Under the pieces are notes generated by a model. It saw only the letters and a program-made list of their open reading frames with translations. It was not told the DNA's origin and ran no database searches. A stretch of DNA of 64,000 nucleotides. It comes from Verrucomicrobiaceae bacterium (lineage in GTDB: Bacteria > Verrucomicrobiota > Verrucomicrobiia > Verrucomicrobiales > Verrucomicrobiaceae). The number at the start of each line of letters is the position of its first letter. Positions within the stretch are counted from its first letter, which is position 1. The translations under genes were made by a program, and so were the position numbers. The stretch covers positions 1 to 64,000 of the forward strand of contig JAIXYN010000022.1 in the NCBI GenBank assembly GCA_027490195.1, read 5' to 3'. Positions 9,101 through 16,686 of this stretch are shown piece after piece.

Positions 9101-11362
9101 ATCCGCTCAGTCTCCGCAGGCACCACCATCGGGCTGGGAGACGGCGCAGCAGGCACCCTGCGGATCAATTCCGCCGGCATTGGTGCCCTCGCATCTAGCC
9201 TGAGCCACATCACCATCGGCGCTGCCACGTCCGGAGATGTCGAAATCCGCGCTTCGACATGGCGCGCACCTTTGACGATCCTGACGCTGGGCGAGATCAC
9301 CGTGAGCGAGCAGATCATCGACCTCGGCGGTGCTGTCAGCTTGAATGGATCTAACACCCTTCTTTTTGCAGGCATTGCCACCGCAGGCGGGGAGATCATC
9401 ATCAGCAGTCCCATCTCCCTCGGCGCCAATGCCGCGCTGGACACCACCGGAGGCGGCACTGTGCCAAATGGAGCCTCCATCACCGTAAGCGGAGCCATCA
9501 GCAATGACTGCATCACAGGCGTTGATCTGACGCTGAATGGCGGCCTCGTGGGCGACATCACTTTGCAGAGCGTCGGCGGGCAGTCGGCAGGACTTGGTGC
9601 CGTGAATCTCACGGGTGGCAGGCTGGTGGGTGCGCCGCAGATCTTTGCACAGAGTTTTTCCGCCACCTTCAATGGCGTGATCGATCTTTCCCATCTGACG
9701 GCTGGCATCGTCTCAGTCACAGGGCGTGCAGGCAATGACACCGTCACTTTTGCCTCCGCCACCGGGCCGGTCAGCATCAGCGCTTCCAGCTTCACCAGCA
9801 TTGAAAACGTCATCGGCTCGGCGAGTCATGCGGACACCCTCGTGGGTGCAGCCGGTGGCAATGTGTTTCAGATCACTGACAACAACGCTGGCGCGTTGGG
9901 TTCGCTGAATTTCAGTTCCATCGAAAACCTCACCGGCAGCAGCACGGGAGACAATCAGTTTATCTTTTCGAATCAGGCCACCATCAATGGCCTGGTGAAC
10001 GGCGCTGCGAATCCCCTCGCTGCGCTGATCCTCAATGACAGCAACCTCCAGACCGGGCAAGGCTACACCATCGGTGAGTCACTGATCTCCGTCGGTACGC
10101 GCAGCTATGCCTTCACCGGCGTGAACACCCTCGGTCTCAATCTTGGTGCCGGGAATGACAACACGGTCACCAGTTTCTACACCTTCACGCAAAATCTCAG
10201 CGGTGGCGGCGGCAACAATCAGCTCTTTGTGGATGGCACCAAGGTGGTGACTTCACCTCTCACCAAGCCGGGCTTCGGCACCATCACCACCACGGGCTTT
10301 TCCACCAGTGCCGTCATCACTCCGGTGACCAATGTCTTTCTGCAAAACTTCAATCCACCAGGTGGTTCAACCTCCAACGGATTTTCACAGACCAACAACT
10401 TCAATTCGACCTCCATCGCAGGCGCTGCTGGTGGCATCGGTGCCCAGGGCATCGCAGGGGCTCTGGCAGGTGGCGCAGGCATTGCCGGCACGGCCTCCAC
10501 GGCGGCGTTTCTCGGTCAGACCTTCGGCACTGGCAATGGCTCCATGGGCGGCGGTGGTCCGGCAAGTCTGGGGATGCAGTCGCAGATGAATTCCAGCACC
10601 TCCGCCACCGCTGAACGCGAGCTAAACATGAGCCTGGGTGGTGATGGCACGATCCGCCTGCAAAATGGGGGTGGACTTTTCGCCATCGCACCAGGCGCAG
10701 GAACTCCCAGCACGGCCTCCGTGGCGCAACTGAACGCAAGCATGAGTCTGCTGGCTCAGAGCGAACTCGCCATCGGCGCGATTGGCAATGGAGAAGTCCC
10801 TCTCACCGTGCAGGCGGGTGCGCAGTCGATCACACTGAGCGATCCCCTGCCCGCGCTCAACGTGCAGCAGTTTCTCCATCAGGTGTCGAACCCAGAATCA
10901 TTCAGCACGCTGGTCCGCGCACTCGGTGGCGATGGCACGGCACGGTTGGAATTTGGCTCTGGCAGCACCACCGTGGAGGTGAATGGCAGGCCGGTGCCCG
11001 CCACTATCGAAACTGCCCTGCTCTCAAGCATCTCACCAGGAGCCTTTGGCGAACTCTCACTCGCCCTCGGTGGCCTGGGCGACTACATCGTGACTGAATC
11101 CAATGGTCTGGCCCTCATGGATGCCGCCAGCGCTGCCGCTGCGCCTGCGGTACAGACCCAGCTCCACTCGCTGCTCGCGCCCGCCGGAGCGCAGGGACTT
11201 GCGCTGGCGCTGGGAGAGGACGGCACCGCGCTGGTTCTCTCATGGGACGGCATGATCAACACCGCACTCGATGGCGTCCCGCCGGGAGCATTCGTCATCT
11301 TCAAACTCAACAACGCCACCACCCCTCAAAGCCAGGAGGAACTTGATCATGCGCTCCGCTGA
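6122..11362 (+). CDS. Two-partner secretion exoprotein (TpsA), filamentous-hemagglutinin type
   Basis: This 1746-aa exported protein should cross the outer membrane through the TpsB encoded next. After a signal peptide (to about residue 33) it has the TPS secretion domain: NPTGGVVVLGEAQI, then IDWSSFNIASGE, LNRVLDGGPS, SNGQLFLINASGIIFGQG and VDVAGLTAST, covering about residues 34-150. The body is Gly/Ser/Thr-rich beta-helix sequence rich in GGxI and SGxI turns. The last 240 residues hold about five copies of a 48-aa unit with an LGGDGT-like core. No cell-wall sorting or membrane anchor is visible, so it is secreted or held by its partner. It is flanked by FecR and TpsB genes, and adhesion is the likely role. 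Confidence 0.9.
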   Translation: MSLGCPSLRTVRALVWGASLWILLQGSVVQISANPTGGVVVLGEAQIQSTFPGLTTIHQQTDRAVIDWSSFNIASGEHTQFIVPDANSATLNRVLDGGPSLLNGTLTSNGQLFLINASGIIFGQGSVVDVAGLTASTLDLSNRMFMAGGEMVYQGNSTAEVTNAGSIRASSGDVFLIGLQVNNSGAIRAPSGTVGLAAGTDVLIMPAGDERVIVRNAAGPQRGTGVTNSGLIEANVAELKAHGGNVYALAIRNNGRIAATAATRQGGRIILSANGGHIESTGKLVARGPSGNGGQIKINAGSRGSATLGGRVDANGKTGHGGSVAVTGGEVTVRRAIVVSADGETAGGLIEINARPQDSAGSAAAMTTTIIDGTIRADAGSGTGGIIRLGGTSLTLGGKALVSASGATGGGSIFAGGGALGLDASMANSTRLEIQPGAILAANAIHSGSGGTVVAFASDQLTFHGSLQARGGMTGGSGGQAELSGKQTLIIESLTGRIDLRAPQGQAGSLLLDPNDILISDSVAGTTISHPAQSNTLEASDISAWLDSNSGSLIIQTDRNAAGGQGDITLEGVIQWSSSASLTIHADRDFIMATQNGGTGLIQSHGTGDLIINAGRSVQILTGSQIFTHSGNVTIHGNQGAASLEGDFQAIYIGGQILSDSGSITLVGRTGATSSALTGAILLDTGSAVSAGSFGVITLQTTGGSVLGHGSVTSWGLKLAGNDGFYLTSADNAVQTLTTIGTIGSIQIVNTLGLTIGSIGADSGLSAFGGISIATTNTDHIRIKNDLSSQGGAIILHAFGIEVSGSHVSNTGTGAIYMTVNREINVNSGSTISVVDGRMELNANQYMEATGGSFTGIILNNATLTTSGMGAIALNGRSGDTGDGNIGILMLNGSTIQSTSTLPTAGGITLLGVASSLNGSGNRGVSLQDAGTAITSAGAAIAITGSGTPLGEQNTGVDLGADIAITNSGAIIINTDTVSIAGAATIGGTGMLAIRSVSAGTTIGLGDGAAGTLRINSAGIGALASSLSHITIGAATSGDVEIRASTWRAPLTILTLGEITVSEQIIDLGGAVSLNGSNTLLFAGIATAGGEIIISSPISLGANAALDTTGGGTVPNGASITVSGAISNDCITGVDLTLNGGLVGDITLQSVGGQSAGLGAVNLTGGRLVGAPQIFAQSFSATFNGVIDLSHLTAGIVSVTGRAGNDTVTFASATGPVSISASSFTSIENVIGSASHADTLVGAAGGNVFQITDNNAGALGSLNFSSIENLTGSSTGDNQFIFSNQATINGLVNGAANPLAALILNDSNLQTGQGYTIGESLISVGTRSYAFTGVNTLGLNLGAGNDNTVTSFYTFTQNLSGGGGNNQLFVDGTKVVTSPLTKPGFGTITTTGFSTSAVITPVTNVFLQNFNPPGGSTSNGFSQTNNFNSTSIAGAAGGIGAQGIAGALAGGAGIAGTASTAAFLGQTFGTGNGSMGGGGPASLGMQSQMNSSTSATAERELNMSLGGDGTIRLQNGGGLFAIAPGAGTPSTASVAQLNASMSLLAQSELAIGAIGNGEVPLTVQAGAQSITLSDPLPALNVQQFLHQVSNPESFSTLVRALGGDGTARLEFGSGSTTVEVNGRPVPATIETALLSSISPGAFGELSLALGGLGDYIVTESNGLALMDAASAAAAPAVQTQLHSLLAPAGAQGLALALGEDGTALVLSWDGMINTALDGVPPGAFVIFKLNNATTPQSQEELDHALR

Positions 11363-13145
11363 CCGCACGGCCACTCATCTTATGCCATCACGCTCATTCA
11401 CGCAGTTCATGCTGCTTGCCCTAGCTCTTTGCACGTTGCCATGCAGCCTGCGCGCCCAGGAGTTCCCCAGCGCAACTGGTGCAGGTACGCTGGTGGACCG
11501 GCTGGAGGCTCCCCGCGCACAGAAATTTTCTGAGGAAGCCGCGTCATCCCAAAAACCTGAAACCGACAAGGCTGAAGGCGATTCCAAACCGCTCGGCGTG
11601 AAGTTGAAGGCTCTGCATCTGATCTCCAAGCCCGCCAAATCCATCCACAAGGATCTGAGCCAGGTTCTCGTGGTGGACCCCGCTCTGCATCTTCCAGCCG
11701 GGCTTGCAGACTCCTTGCAGCAGGAGTTCATGGGGCAGCCGCTCAGCATGGCCGTGCTCAACCGCATGGTGAAGAAAATCAACAAAGCCTATCAGGCCAC
11801 AGATTTCCCACTCGTGGATGCTTACCTGCCCCAGCAGGACATCACGCGCGGCCATGTGCAGGTCATCGTGCGTGAAGGTGTGATGGGAGAAGTGAAGGTG
11901 GAGGGAGCCAAACGCTCCAACCCCGCCTACATGGCCCGGCAGGTTCGCGTGAAGCCCGGAGAGAGAATCGACACTCGTCAAATCTCCAGCGACGTGGCCT
12001 GGCTCAACGAGAACCCCATTCGCAACGTCAACGTCATCTACGAGCGCGGCAAAAAAGACGGCACGAGCGACGTCGTCTTGAAAACGACGGAAAACAATCC
12101 CGTCAAAGCCTACATCGGCTATGCCAATTCCGGCCTGCGCTCCACGGGGCTGAATCAAATCTCCGGCGGCATCAGCCTGATGCAGATGTTTGGAACGGAG
12201 CAGTCGCTGAACTACAACTTCACCGGCAATCAGGAGCTGGACCGGCTCAAGGCGCATGCCCTCGTCTGGGACATTCCCCTGCCGTGGCGTCATCGACTGC
12301 AACTTCTCGGAGTGCATGTGGACTCGGCGACGCAGTCCGGACAGGCTGGCGGCTTACTTGGCGTGCATGGAAGGAATCGCCAACTCTCCGCCGCTTACAC
12401 CATTCCGCTGGCCAGCGCCTGGAGCAAAGTGCAGCACAAAACCACCATCGCGCTCGACTACAAAAGCACGACTTCCGACATCCTGTTTGGCGGCCAGAGC
12501 TTTTCACAAAACACGGCCGAAGTGTTCCAGTTTCGCGTTGGGTACAATCTGCAGGTCAACGACTCGCTGGGCTACACACGCTTTGGGATCTCCGCCATCC
12601 ACAGCCCGGGCAACGTGCTGGGTCACAACAACTACGCCGCCTTTGACAGCCTGCGCGCAGCCTCACAGGCGAAGTATTGGTACGCCAAGGCAGAACTGGA
12701 CCGCCTCATCCGTCTGCCCATGGGATTCTCCGCTGTGGCGCACGCAGCGGGCCAGTACTCCAACACCCGCCTGCTTCCCACCGAACAAGTGCTGGCAGGT
12801 GGCTACCAGACCGTGCGCGGCTTCGATGAAAGCTCCGCGCGCGGAGATCGCGGCATTGTCGCCAACCTGGAGCTGAACCTGCCCATGATTCATTTCACCA
12901 CCTGGGGCGGCAAGAAGGTGGACAACCTGAACACCTTTGTCTTTTACGACTTCGCCTATCTGGAAAGCGTGGGTGCCTTTGCTTCGGAGCCTAATCTCAA
13001 TCTGCAAAGCTCAGGCGTGGGTCTGCGCTACAATCTCAGCAGCAACCTTGATGTGCGCCTCGCCTACGGCTGGAATCTGCGCAGCACCGGGCTGGTGAGT
13101 GCGCCAGCGGGTCGATTGCACTTTGGTATGAACATGAAGTATTAA
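11349..13145 (+). CDS. TpsB outer-membrane transporter (ShlB/FhaC/HecB family)
   Basis: The 598-aa beta-barrel should secrete the preceding exoprotein. After a signal peptide (LLALALCTLPCSLRAQ) it has a POTRA_2 domain (AVLNRMVKKINKAYQATDFPLVDAYLPQQ), a second POTRA-like stretch (GEVKVEGAKR to NPIRNVNVIYERG), and a barrel ending in LRYNLSSNLDVRLAYGW and a terminal aromatic-Lys-Tyr signal (GMNMKY). The VRGF motif (QTVRGFDESSARGDRG, normally in loop L6) is present. The start at 11349 overlaps the exoprotein stop by 14 bases and has a strong AGGAGG at 11334-11339, which indicates translational coupling. An in-frame ATG at 11382 would also keep the signal peptide. Confidence 0.93.
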   Translation: MRSADRTATHLMPSRSFTQFMLLALALCTLPCSLRAQEFPSATGAGTLVDRLEAPRAQKFSEEAASSQKPETDKAEGDSKPLGVKLKALHLISKPAKSIHKDLSQVLVVDPALHLPAGLADSLQQEFMGQPLSMAVLNRMVKKINKAYQATDFPLVDAYLPQQDITRGHVQVIVREGVMGEVKVEGAKRSNPAYMARQVRVKPGERIDTRQISSDVAWLNENPIRNVNVIYERGKKDGTSDVVLKTTENNPVKAYIGYANSGLRSTGLNQISGGISLMQMFGTEQSLNYNFTGNQELDRLKAHALVWDIPLPWRHRLQLLGVHVDSATQSGQAGGLLGVHGRNRQLSAAYTIPLASAWSKVQHKTTIALDYKSTTSDILFGGQSFSQNTAEVFQFRVGYNLQVNDSLGYTRFGISAIHSPGNVLGHNNYAAFDSLRAASQAKYWYAKAELDRLIRLPMGFSAVAHAAGQYSNTRLLPTEQVLAGGYQTVRGFDESSARGDRGIVANLELNLPMIHFTTWGGKKVDNLNTFVFYDFAYLESVGAFASEPNLNLQSSGVGLRYNLSSNLDVRLAYGWNLRSTGLVSAPAGRLHFGMNMKY

Positions 13146-13174
13146 AATGACGAAACCAGAATGAGGAATGAGGA

Positions 13175-13618
13175 ATGAATGACGAAGAACCAAGGATGGA
13201 GGAAGAGGATTTTTGGCAGCCGTTGGTGGATGTGGTTATCAGTGTGGTTCGAGAAGATGCGGATGCATCGAAACGTGTTTTTGATTTGGAAGAACGCACA
13301 GCCCGATTCGGAGAAGCTGTGATTCGTTTTTTGAAGCCTATAGAACGAAACTCTCTGACCAATCGTTTGATCGATCAATTGGTTGGAGCTTCGACGAGCG
13401 TTGGCGCGAATTACTGCGAAGCAGACGACGCAGTGTCGAAGAAAGATTTCAAGCATCGCATTGGCACTTGCCGGAAGGAATCTCGTGAGTCCAAACATTT
13501 CCTCCGCATGATCGCCGCAGCAGCTCCTGAAAAACGTCTCGAAGCCCGCGAGCTGTGGAGAGAAGCCCATGAACTCAATCTCATTTTCTCAACCATCTTC
13601 AAAAACACCCGCACCTAA
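13175..13618 (+). CDS. Four-helix-bundle protein of the 23S rRNA intervening-sequence family
   Basis: The 147-aa product shows the family pattern: VFDLEERTARFGEAVIRFLK, then NRLIDQLVGASTSVGANYCEADDAVSKKDF, then helices with RKESRESKHFLRMI and EARELWREAHELNLIF. These small proteins were first seen inside 23S rRNA insertions but are now known as scattered chromosomal genes of unknown role. The DNA just before the gene and the DNA after it share GAATGA/GAATGACGAA-type repeated words. The gene sits between TpsB and the cyclase, as if it had been inserted into that module. Confidence 0.85.
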   Translation: MNDEEPRMEEEDFWQPLVDVVISVVREDADASKRVFDLEERTARFGEAVIRFLKPIERNSLTNRLIDQLVGASTSVGANYCEADDAVSKKDFKHRIGTCRKESRESKHFLRMIAAAAPEKRLEARELWREAHELNLIFSTIFKNTRT

Positions 13619-13824
13619 TCCAAAATGGCGGAAATAGAATGAAGAATGAACGACCAAGCTCGAACGACAAAACTCACTGCACCGTGAGTTGGAATTTCTC
13701 TTCAAGCCTCGTCATTGGACATTCATTCGTCATTCCTCATTGATTCGTTACACTCACCCTTCGGGCTCCCTACGGTCGTCTGTCTCACTACGTTCGGCTC
13801 TGGTTTCGCCATTCCTTCCCACAC
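13619..13824. repeat. Short-word repeats flanking the four-helix-bundle gene
   Basis: At 13146-13195 the strand carries GAATGAGGAATGAGGAATGA and then ATGACGAAGAACC. At 13717-13745 the complementary word set occurs (CATTCATTCGTCATTCCTC), so the gene is bracketed by an imperfect inverted repeat. A shorter direct echo (GAATGAAGAATGAACGACC) lies at 13638-13656. The end of the gap (13746-13812) is rich in small CTTCGGGCTC and CTACGGTCG palindromes. No gene is visible. Confidence 0.5.
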
Positions 13825-15999
13825 ATGAACAAACGTAAACGCCAGCTGCGCTCCCTGCGTTTTGAATTCCTCCTGCTGCCGCTAGCGCTGCTGCTGGCCT
13901 TGGGTTTCAGCGTCTCGCGCCTCGGTGAAGAACTGGAAAACCTCACGCTGGACTGGCGTTTTCAGTCGCGCGCAGCTTCTGATCCGCCCGCAGATCCTCA
14001 GGTGCTGGTGGTAGGCATTGATGAAGATGCGCTGGCTAAGCTCGGGCGCTGGCCGTGGTCGCGGGAGGTGCATGCGCAGCTCGTGGCGCTGCTGGGCTCA
14101 CGCCCGCCTGCGGCGGCGGCCTTTGATGTCCTTTTCACCGAACCGAGCACCGACCCCAAGCAGGATCAACTCTTCGGCGATGTGCTGGTGCAATCCACGA
14201 CCTACATCACCGCAGCCGCGGCGGAAACGCTGGAGAACAGCCCAAAATTTGAAGCCGAGTACGCAGGCAACACCAAGGCGATCTCGAACATCCAAGGAGA
14301 CATCAAGCGTCTCATTGGCAATGACACCGTGCTGCTCCCGGTGCCCATCATTGCGGAGAGTTCTCATGCCGGATTCGTGAATTCGCCTCCGGGTGCTGAT
14401 GGCGTGCGCCGTCAGATTCCGCTGGTGGTGCGCTGCGGTGCACGTGTCTTTCCCAGCCTCGTGCTGCAAGCGCTGCTCACCCGCGAAGAAGTGGAAACCG
14501 ATGCCGTGGAGGTGGTGCTCGGTGATTCCATTCGTATCAAGGGCGCACACAAGCAGTGGCAGATCCCCATCGATGAGCGCGGCCAGATGACGATCAACTA
14601 CCGCCATCCCAACACCTTCAAAGTCTTTCCCTATGCAGGGCTGCTGGCCAGCTTGCTGGAGTTCAAAGACAAGGAATGGCCCAATGACCGTCCGCCCGTC
14701 GCTGGTCAGATTCTTTTCATCGGCCAGACCGCTGCAGGACTCGCAGATCTCGGCCCCACCCCGCATGGCCCGCAGACGCCGCTGGTGCTCACGCACGCCA
14801 ATGCGCTCAGCAACATCCTCAGTGGCGACTACATCAAGAAGCCCGACTTCCTCCGTTTGATCGGAGTTTGGGCACTGCTGGCGCTGCTCACCATCATTCC
14901 CGTGCGCTTCGGCCCCATCTGGCTCGCGTTGTTCGTTCCCACGGTGATCATCAGCACTTATGTCTTCACCGCTTTTTATTACTTTCAGATCGAGAGCCTT
15001 CACATGCCTCTTGCCTGGCCGGTGTTCGGTTTTGTCCTCGTTGAGGGTGGCTCCATTCTTCACCGCCTGATCATTGAGTCACGCGCCAAGGGACGCATCA
15101 CCGGCATGTTCGGCACCTTCGTGTCACCTCAAGTCGTCAAGCAGATGATCTCCTCCGGTGAGGAGCCAAAGCTTGGCGGACATCAGGCGGAGATCACCGC
15201 CTTCTTCAGCGACATCGCTGGGTTCTCCTCCTTCTCTGAAAAGCTCACGCCTGAGCGCCTCGTCGCGCTGATGAACGATTACCTTTCAGAGATGACCGAC
15301 ATCCTGCACGACAACGGCGGTACGCTCGACAAGTTTATCGGCGACGCCATCGTCGGCATGTTCGGAGCCCCCCTGCCCTTTGAAGGTCATGCCCATGGTG
15401 CCTGCTGCGCTGCCCTACTCATGCAGAAGCGCCAGATCGAACTGCGCGAGAAATGGCGCAAGGAAGGTGGCTGGCCGGAGATCGTCTATGAGATGAAGAC
15501 GCGCATCGGCCTGAACTCCGGCGAGGCCATCATCGGCAACATGGGCTCCCGCCGACGGTTCAACTACACCATGATGGGAGACACCGTGAACCTCGCCGCC
15601 CGAAGCGAGAGCGGTGCGAAGAGCTACGGCGTGTACACCATGATCACGGGAGAGACGAAGGCGCTCGCGGAAAGGCACAAGCAAGACATCACCTATCGCT
15701 TCCTTGATCGCATCGTCGTCAAAGGCCGCAGCAAGCCCGCCGAAGTTTACGAACTCGTTGACTTCACCAAGCACATCACCCCCGAGACCGAGGAGTGCCT
15801 CCATCTCTTTGAAAAAGGCATCGCCGCCTATCAGTCCCAGGACTGGGACGTGGCCAGAGCGCTGTTTGAACGCGCTGCCAAACGCGAGATTCACCGGGAT
15901 GCGAACCCGTCGCTCGTCATGATCGAGCGCTGCGACGACATGAAGCTCAATCCTCCTCCACCGGATTGGGATGGGGTGTATGTGATGAAGACGAAGTGA
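13825..15999 (+). CDS. CHASE2-domain adenylate/guanylate cyclase
   Basis: The 724-aa protein makes a cyclic nucleotide in response to an extracytoplasmic signal. An N-terminal membrane helix (about residues 12-30) is followed by a CHASE2 sensor (about 45-335) with GIDEDALAKLGRWPWSRE and AAFDVLFTEPS. Three membrane helices follow (about 345-410), then a class III cyclase domain. Metal-binding Asp463 (FFSDIAGFSSF) and Asp507 (FIGDAIVGMFG) are both present with the normal 44-residue spacing, as are RIGLNSGEAIIGNMGS and GDTVNLAARSE, so it should be active. The C-terminus adds a helical region of TPR type. CHASE2 cyclases often sit beside FecR and two-partner-secretion genes, as here. Confidence 0.93.
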   Translation: MNKRKRQLRSLRFEFLLLPLALLLALGFSVSRLGEELENLTLDWRFQSRAASDPPADPQVLVVGIDEDALAKLGRWPWSREVHAQLVALLGSRPPAAAAFDVLFTEPSTDPKQDQLFGDVLVQSTTYITAAAAETLENSPKFEAEYAGNTKAISNIQGDIKRLIGNDTVLLPVPIIAESSHAGFVNSPPGADGVRRQIPLVVRCGARVFPSLVLQALLTREEVETDAVEVVLGDSIRIKGAHKQWQIPIDERGQMTINYRHPNTFKVFPYAGLLASLLEFKDKEWPNDRPPVAGQILFIGQTAAGLADLGPTPHGPQTPLVLTHANALSNILSGDYIKKPDFLRLIGVWALLALLTIIPVRFGPIWLALFVPTVIISTYVFTAFYYFQIESLHMPLAWPVFGFVLVEGGSILHRLIIESRAKGRITGMFGTFVSPQVVKQMISSGEEPKLGGHQAEITAFFSDIAGFSSFSEKLTPERLVALMNDYLSEMTDILHDNGGTLDKFIGDAIVGMFGAPLPFEGHAHGACCAALLMQKRQIELREKWRKEGGWPEIVYEMKTRIGLNSGEAIIGNMGSRRRFNYTMMGDTVNLAARSESGAKSYGVYTMITGETKALAERHKQDITYRFLDRIVVKGRSKPAEVYELVDFTKHITPETEECLHLFEKGIAAYQSQDWDVARALFERAAKREIHRDANPSLVMIERCDDMKLNPPPPDWDGVYVMKTK

Positions 16000-16000
16000 A

Positions 16001-16023
16001 AAGTACTCCCGAGCTTCAGCTCG
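16001..16023 (+). repeat. R2 palindromic element, half copy
   Basis: The sequence AAGTACTCCCGAGCTTCAGC just after the cyclase stop matches the left arm of the R2 family seen complete at 19805-19878. The right arm is missing. Confidence 0.6.
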
Positions 16024-16034
16024 ATGCTATTTTC

Positions 16035-16550
16035 TCAGAAACTTCTGCCGCCAAACCCAGTCCCAAAGCCGGAGTACCCTGACTGTGGTGTGTCCTGCAT
16101 GAGCGCCGAGTTCTGCCGATAGGACGAACTCTGGCTGTTGATCATTGCCGATTGATTAAGCTCGTCTGCCGCTGCCTGCCGCTCAGCCAACTCGGCTTCG
16201 GCCAGCCGTTCTTCCTGCCCGCGCAGCACGTTCACCAGAATCACCCGCTCCTTCTCACTGATCTTGCCCGTGGTGGCCGCTTTGTTGATCTCCATCAGGC
16301 GCGGATGTTCCGCCGCATACTGGTTCAGGAAGCTCTCCATCTTTTGCGGGCTCCATTTGCCCTCCGGCGGCCTGCCGACGGACTTCTCCGCGACCAGCGC
16401 CGCCTCTCCCCCCGCGTGAATGTAGCCAATCTCCACAGCTCTCCTCGCAAACGCTTTTGCCTCGGCCACGCTGCCCACGTGGTACTCTTCGGTGGTGGTC
16501 TGGCAGGATGAAAGCAGCGCAACGGTCAGAAAAAGCAGGAAGGATTTCAT
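16035..16550 (-). CDS. Hypothetical lipoprotein
   Basis: The 171-aa product starts at the ATG at 16550 and has a lipoprotein signal MKSFLLFLTVALLSSCQ with a lipobox LSSC. The rest is mostly helical and charged (EKERVILVNVLRGQEERLAEAELAERQAAADELNQS), ending in a Gly/Ser/Phe-rich tail (SGYGFGTG-like). No family is recognised. It is convergent with the cyclase gene and its flanks carry R2 elements on both sides. Confidence 0.65.
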   Translation of the reverse strand: MKSFLLFLTVALLSSCQTTTEEYHVGSVAEAKAFARRAVEIGYIHAGGEAALVAEKSVGRPPEGKWSPQKMESFLNQYAAEHPRLMEINKAATTGKISEKERVILVNVLRGQEERLAEAELAERQAAADELNQSAMINSQSSSYRQNSALMQDTPQSGYSGFGTGFGGRSF

Positions 16551-16588
16551 GCGCGGAATGTGGAGAATGTTTTCCGCGCTACAAGCCA

Positions 16589-16667
16589 AAGTCGTTGCGA
16601 GCTTTAGCTCTCTCTGGAAAGGTCGCGCTCCTCCCAAAGTCCAGAGGGAGCTTTAGCTCCCGACTAC
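16589..16667 (+). repeat. R2 palindromic element, diverged copy
   Basis: This copy has two GAGCTTTAGCTC cores (16599-16610 and about 16648-16659), separated by the TCTGG and CCAGA inner arms. The outer AAGTACTC ends have decayed. It lies in the divergent spacer before the heme-binding protein gene. Confidence 0.7.
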
Positions 16668-16686
16668 ATTTCATTTCCATTTTCCA

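Noticed and set aside
8809-9813. 334-codon reverse open frame inside the exoprotein gene
   Set aside because: It is the complement of the repeat-rich TpsA gene; its composition (Pro/Ala/Met-rich) and lack of any motif mark it as a shadow.
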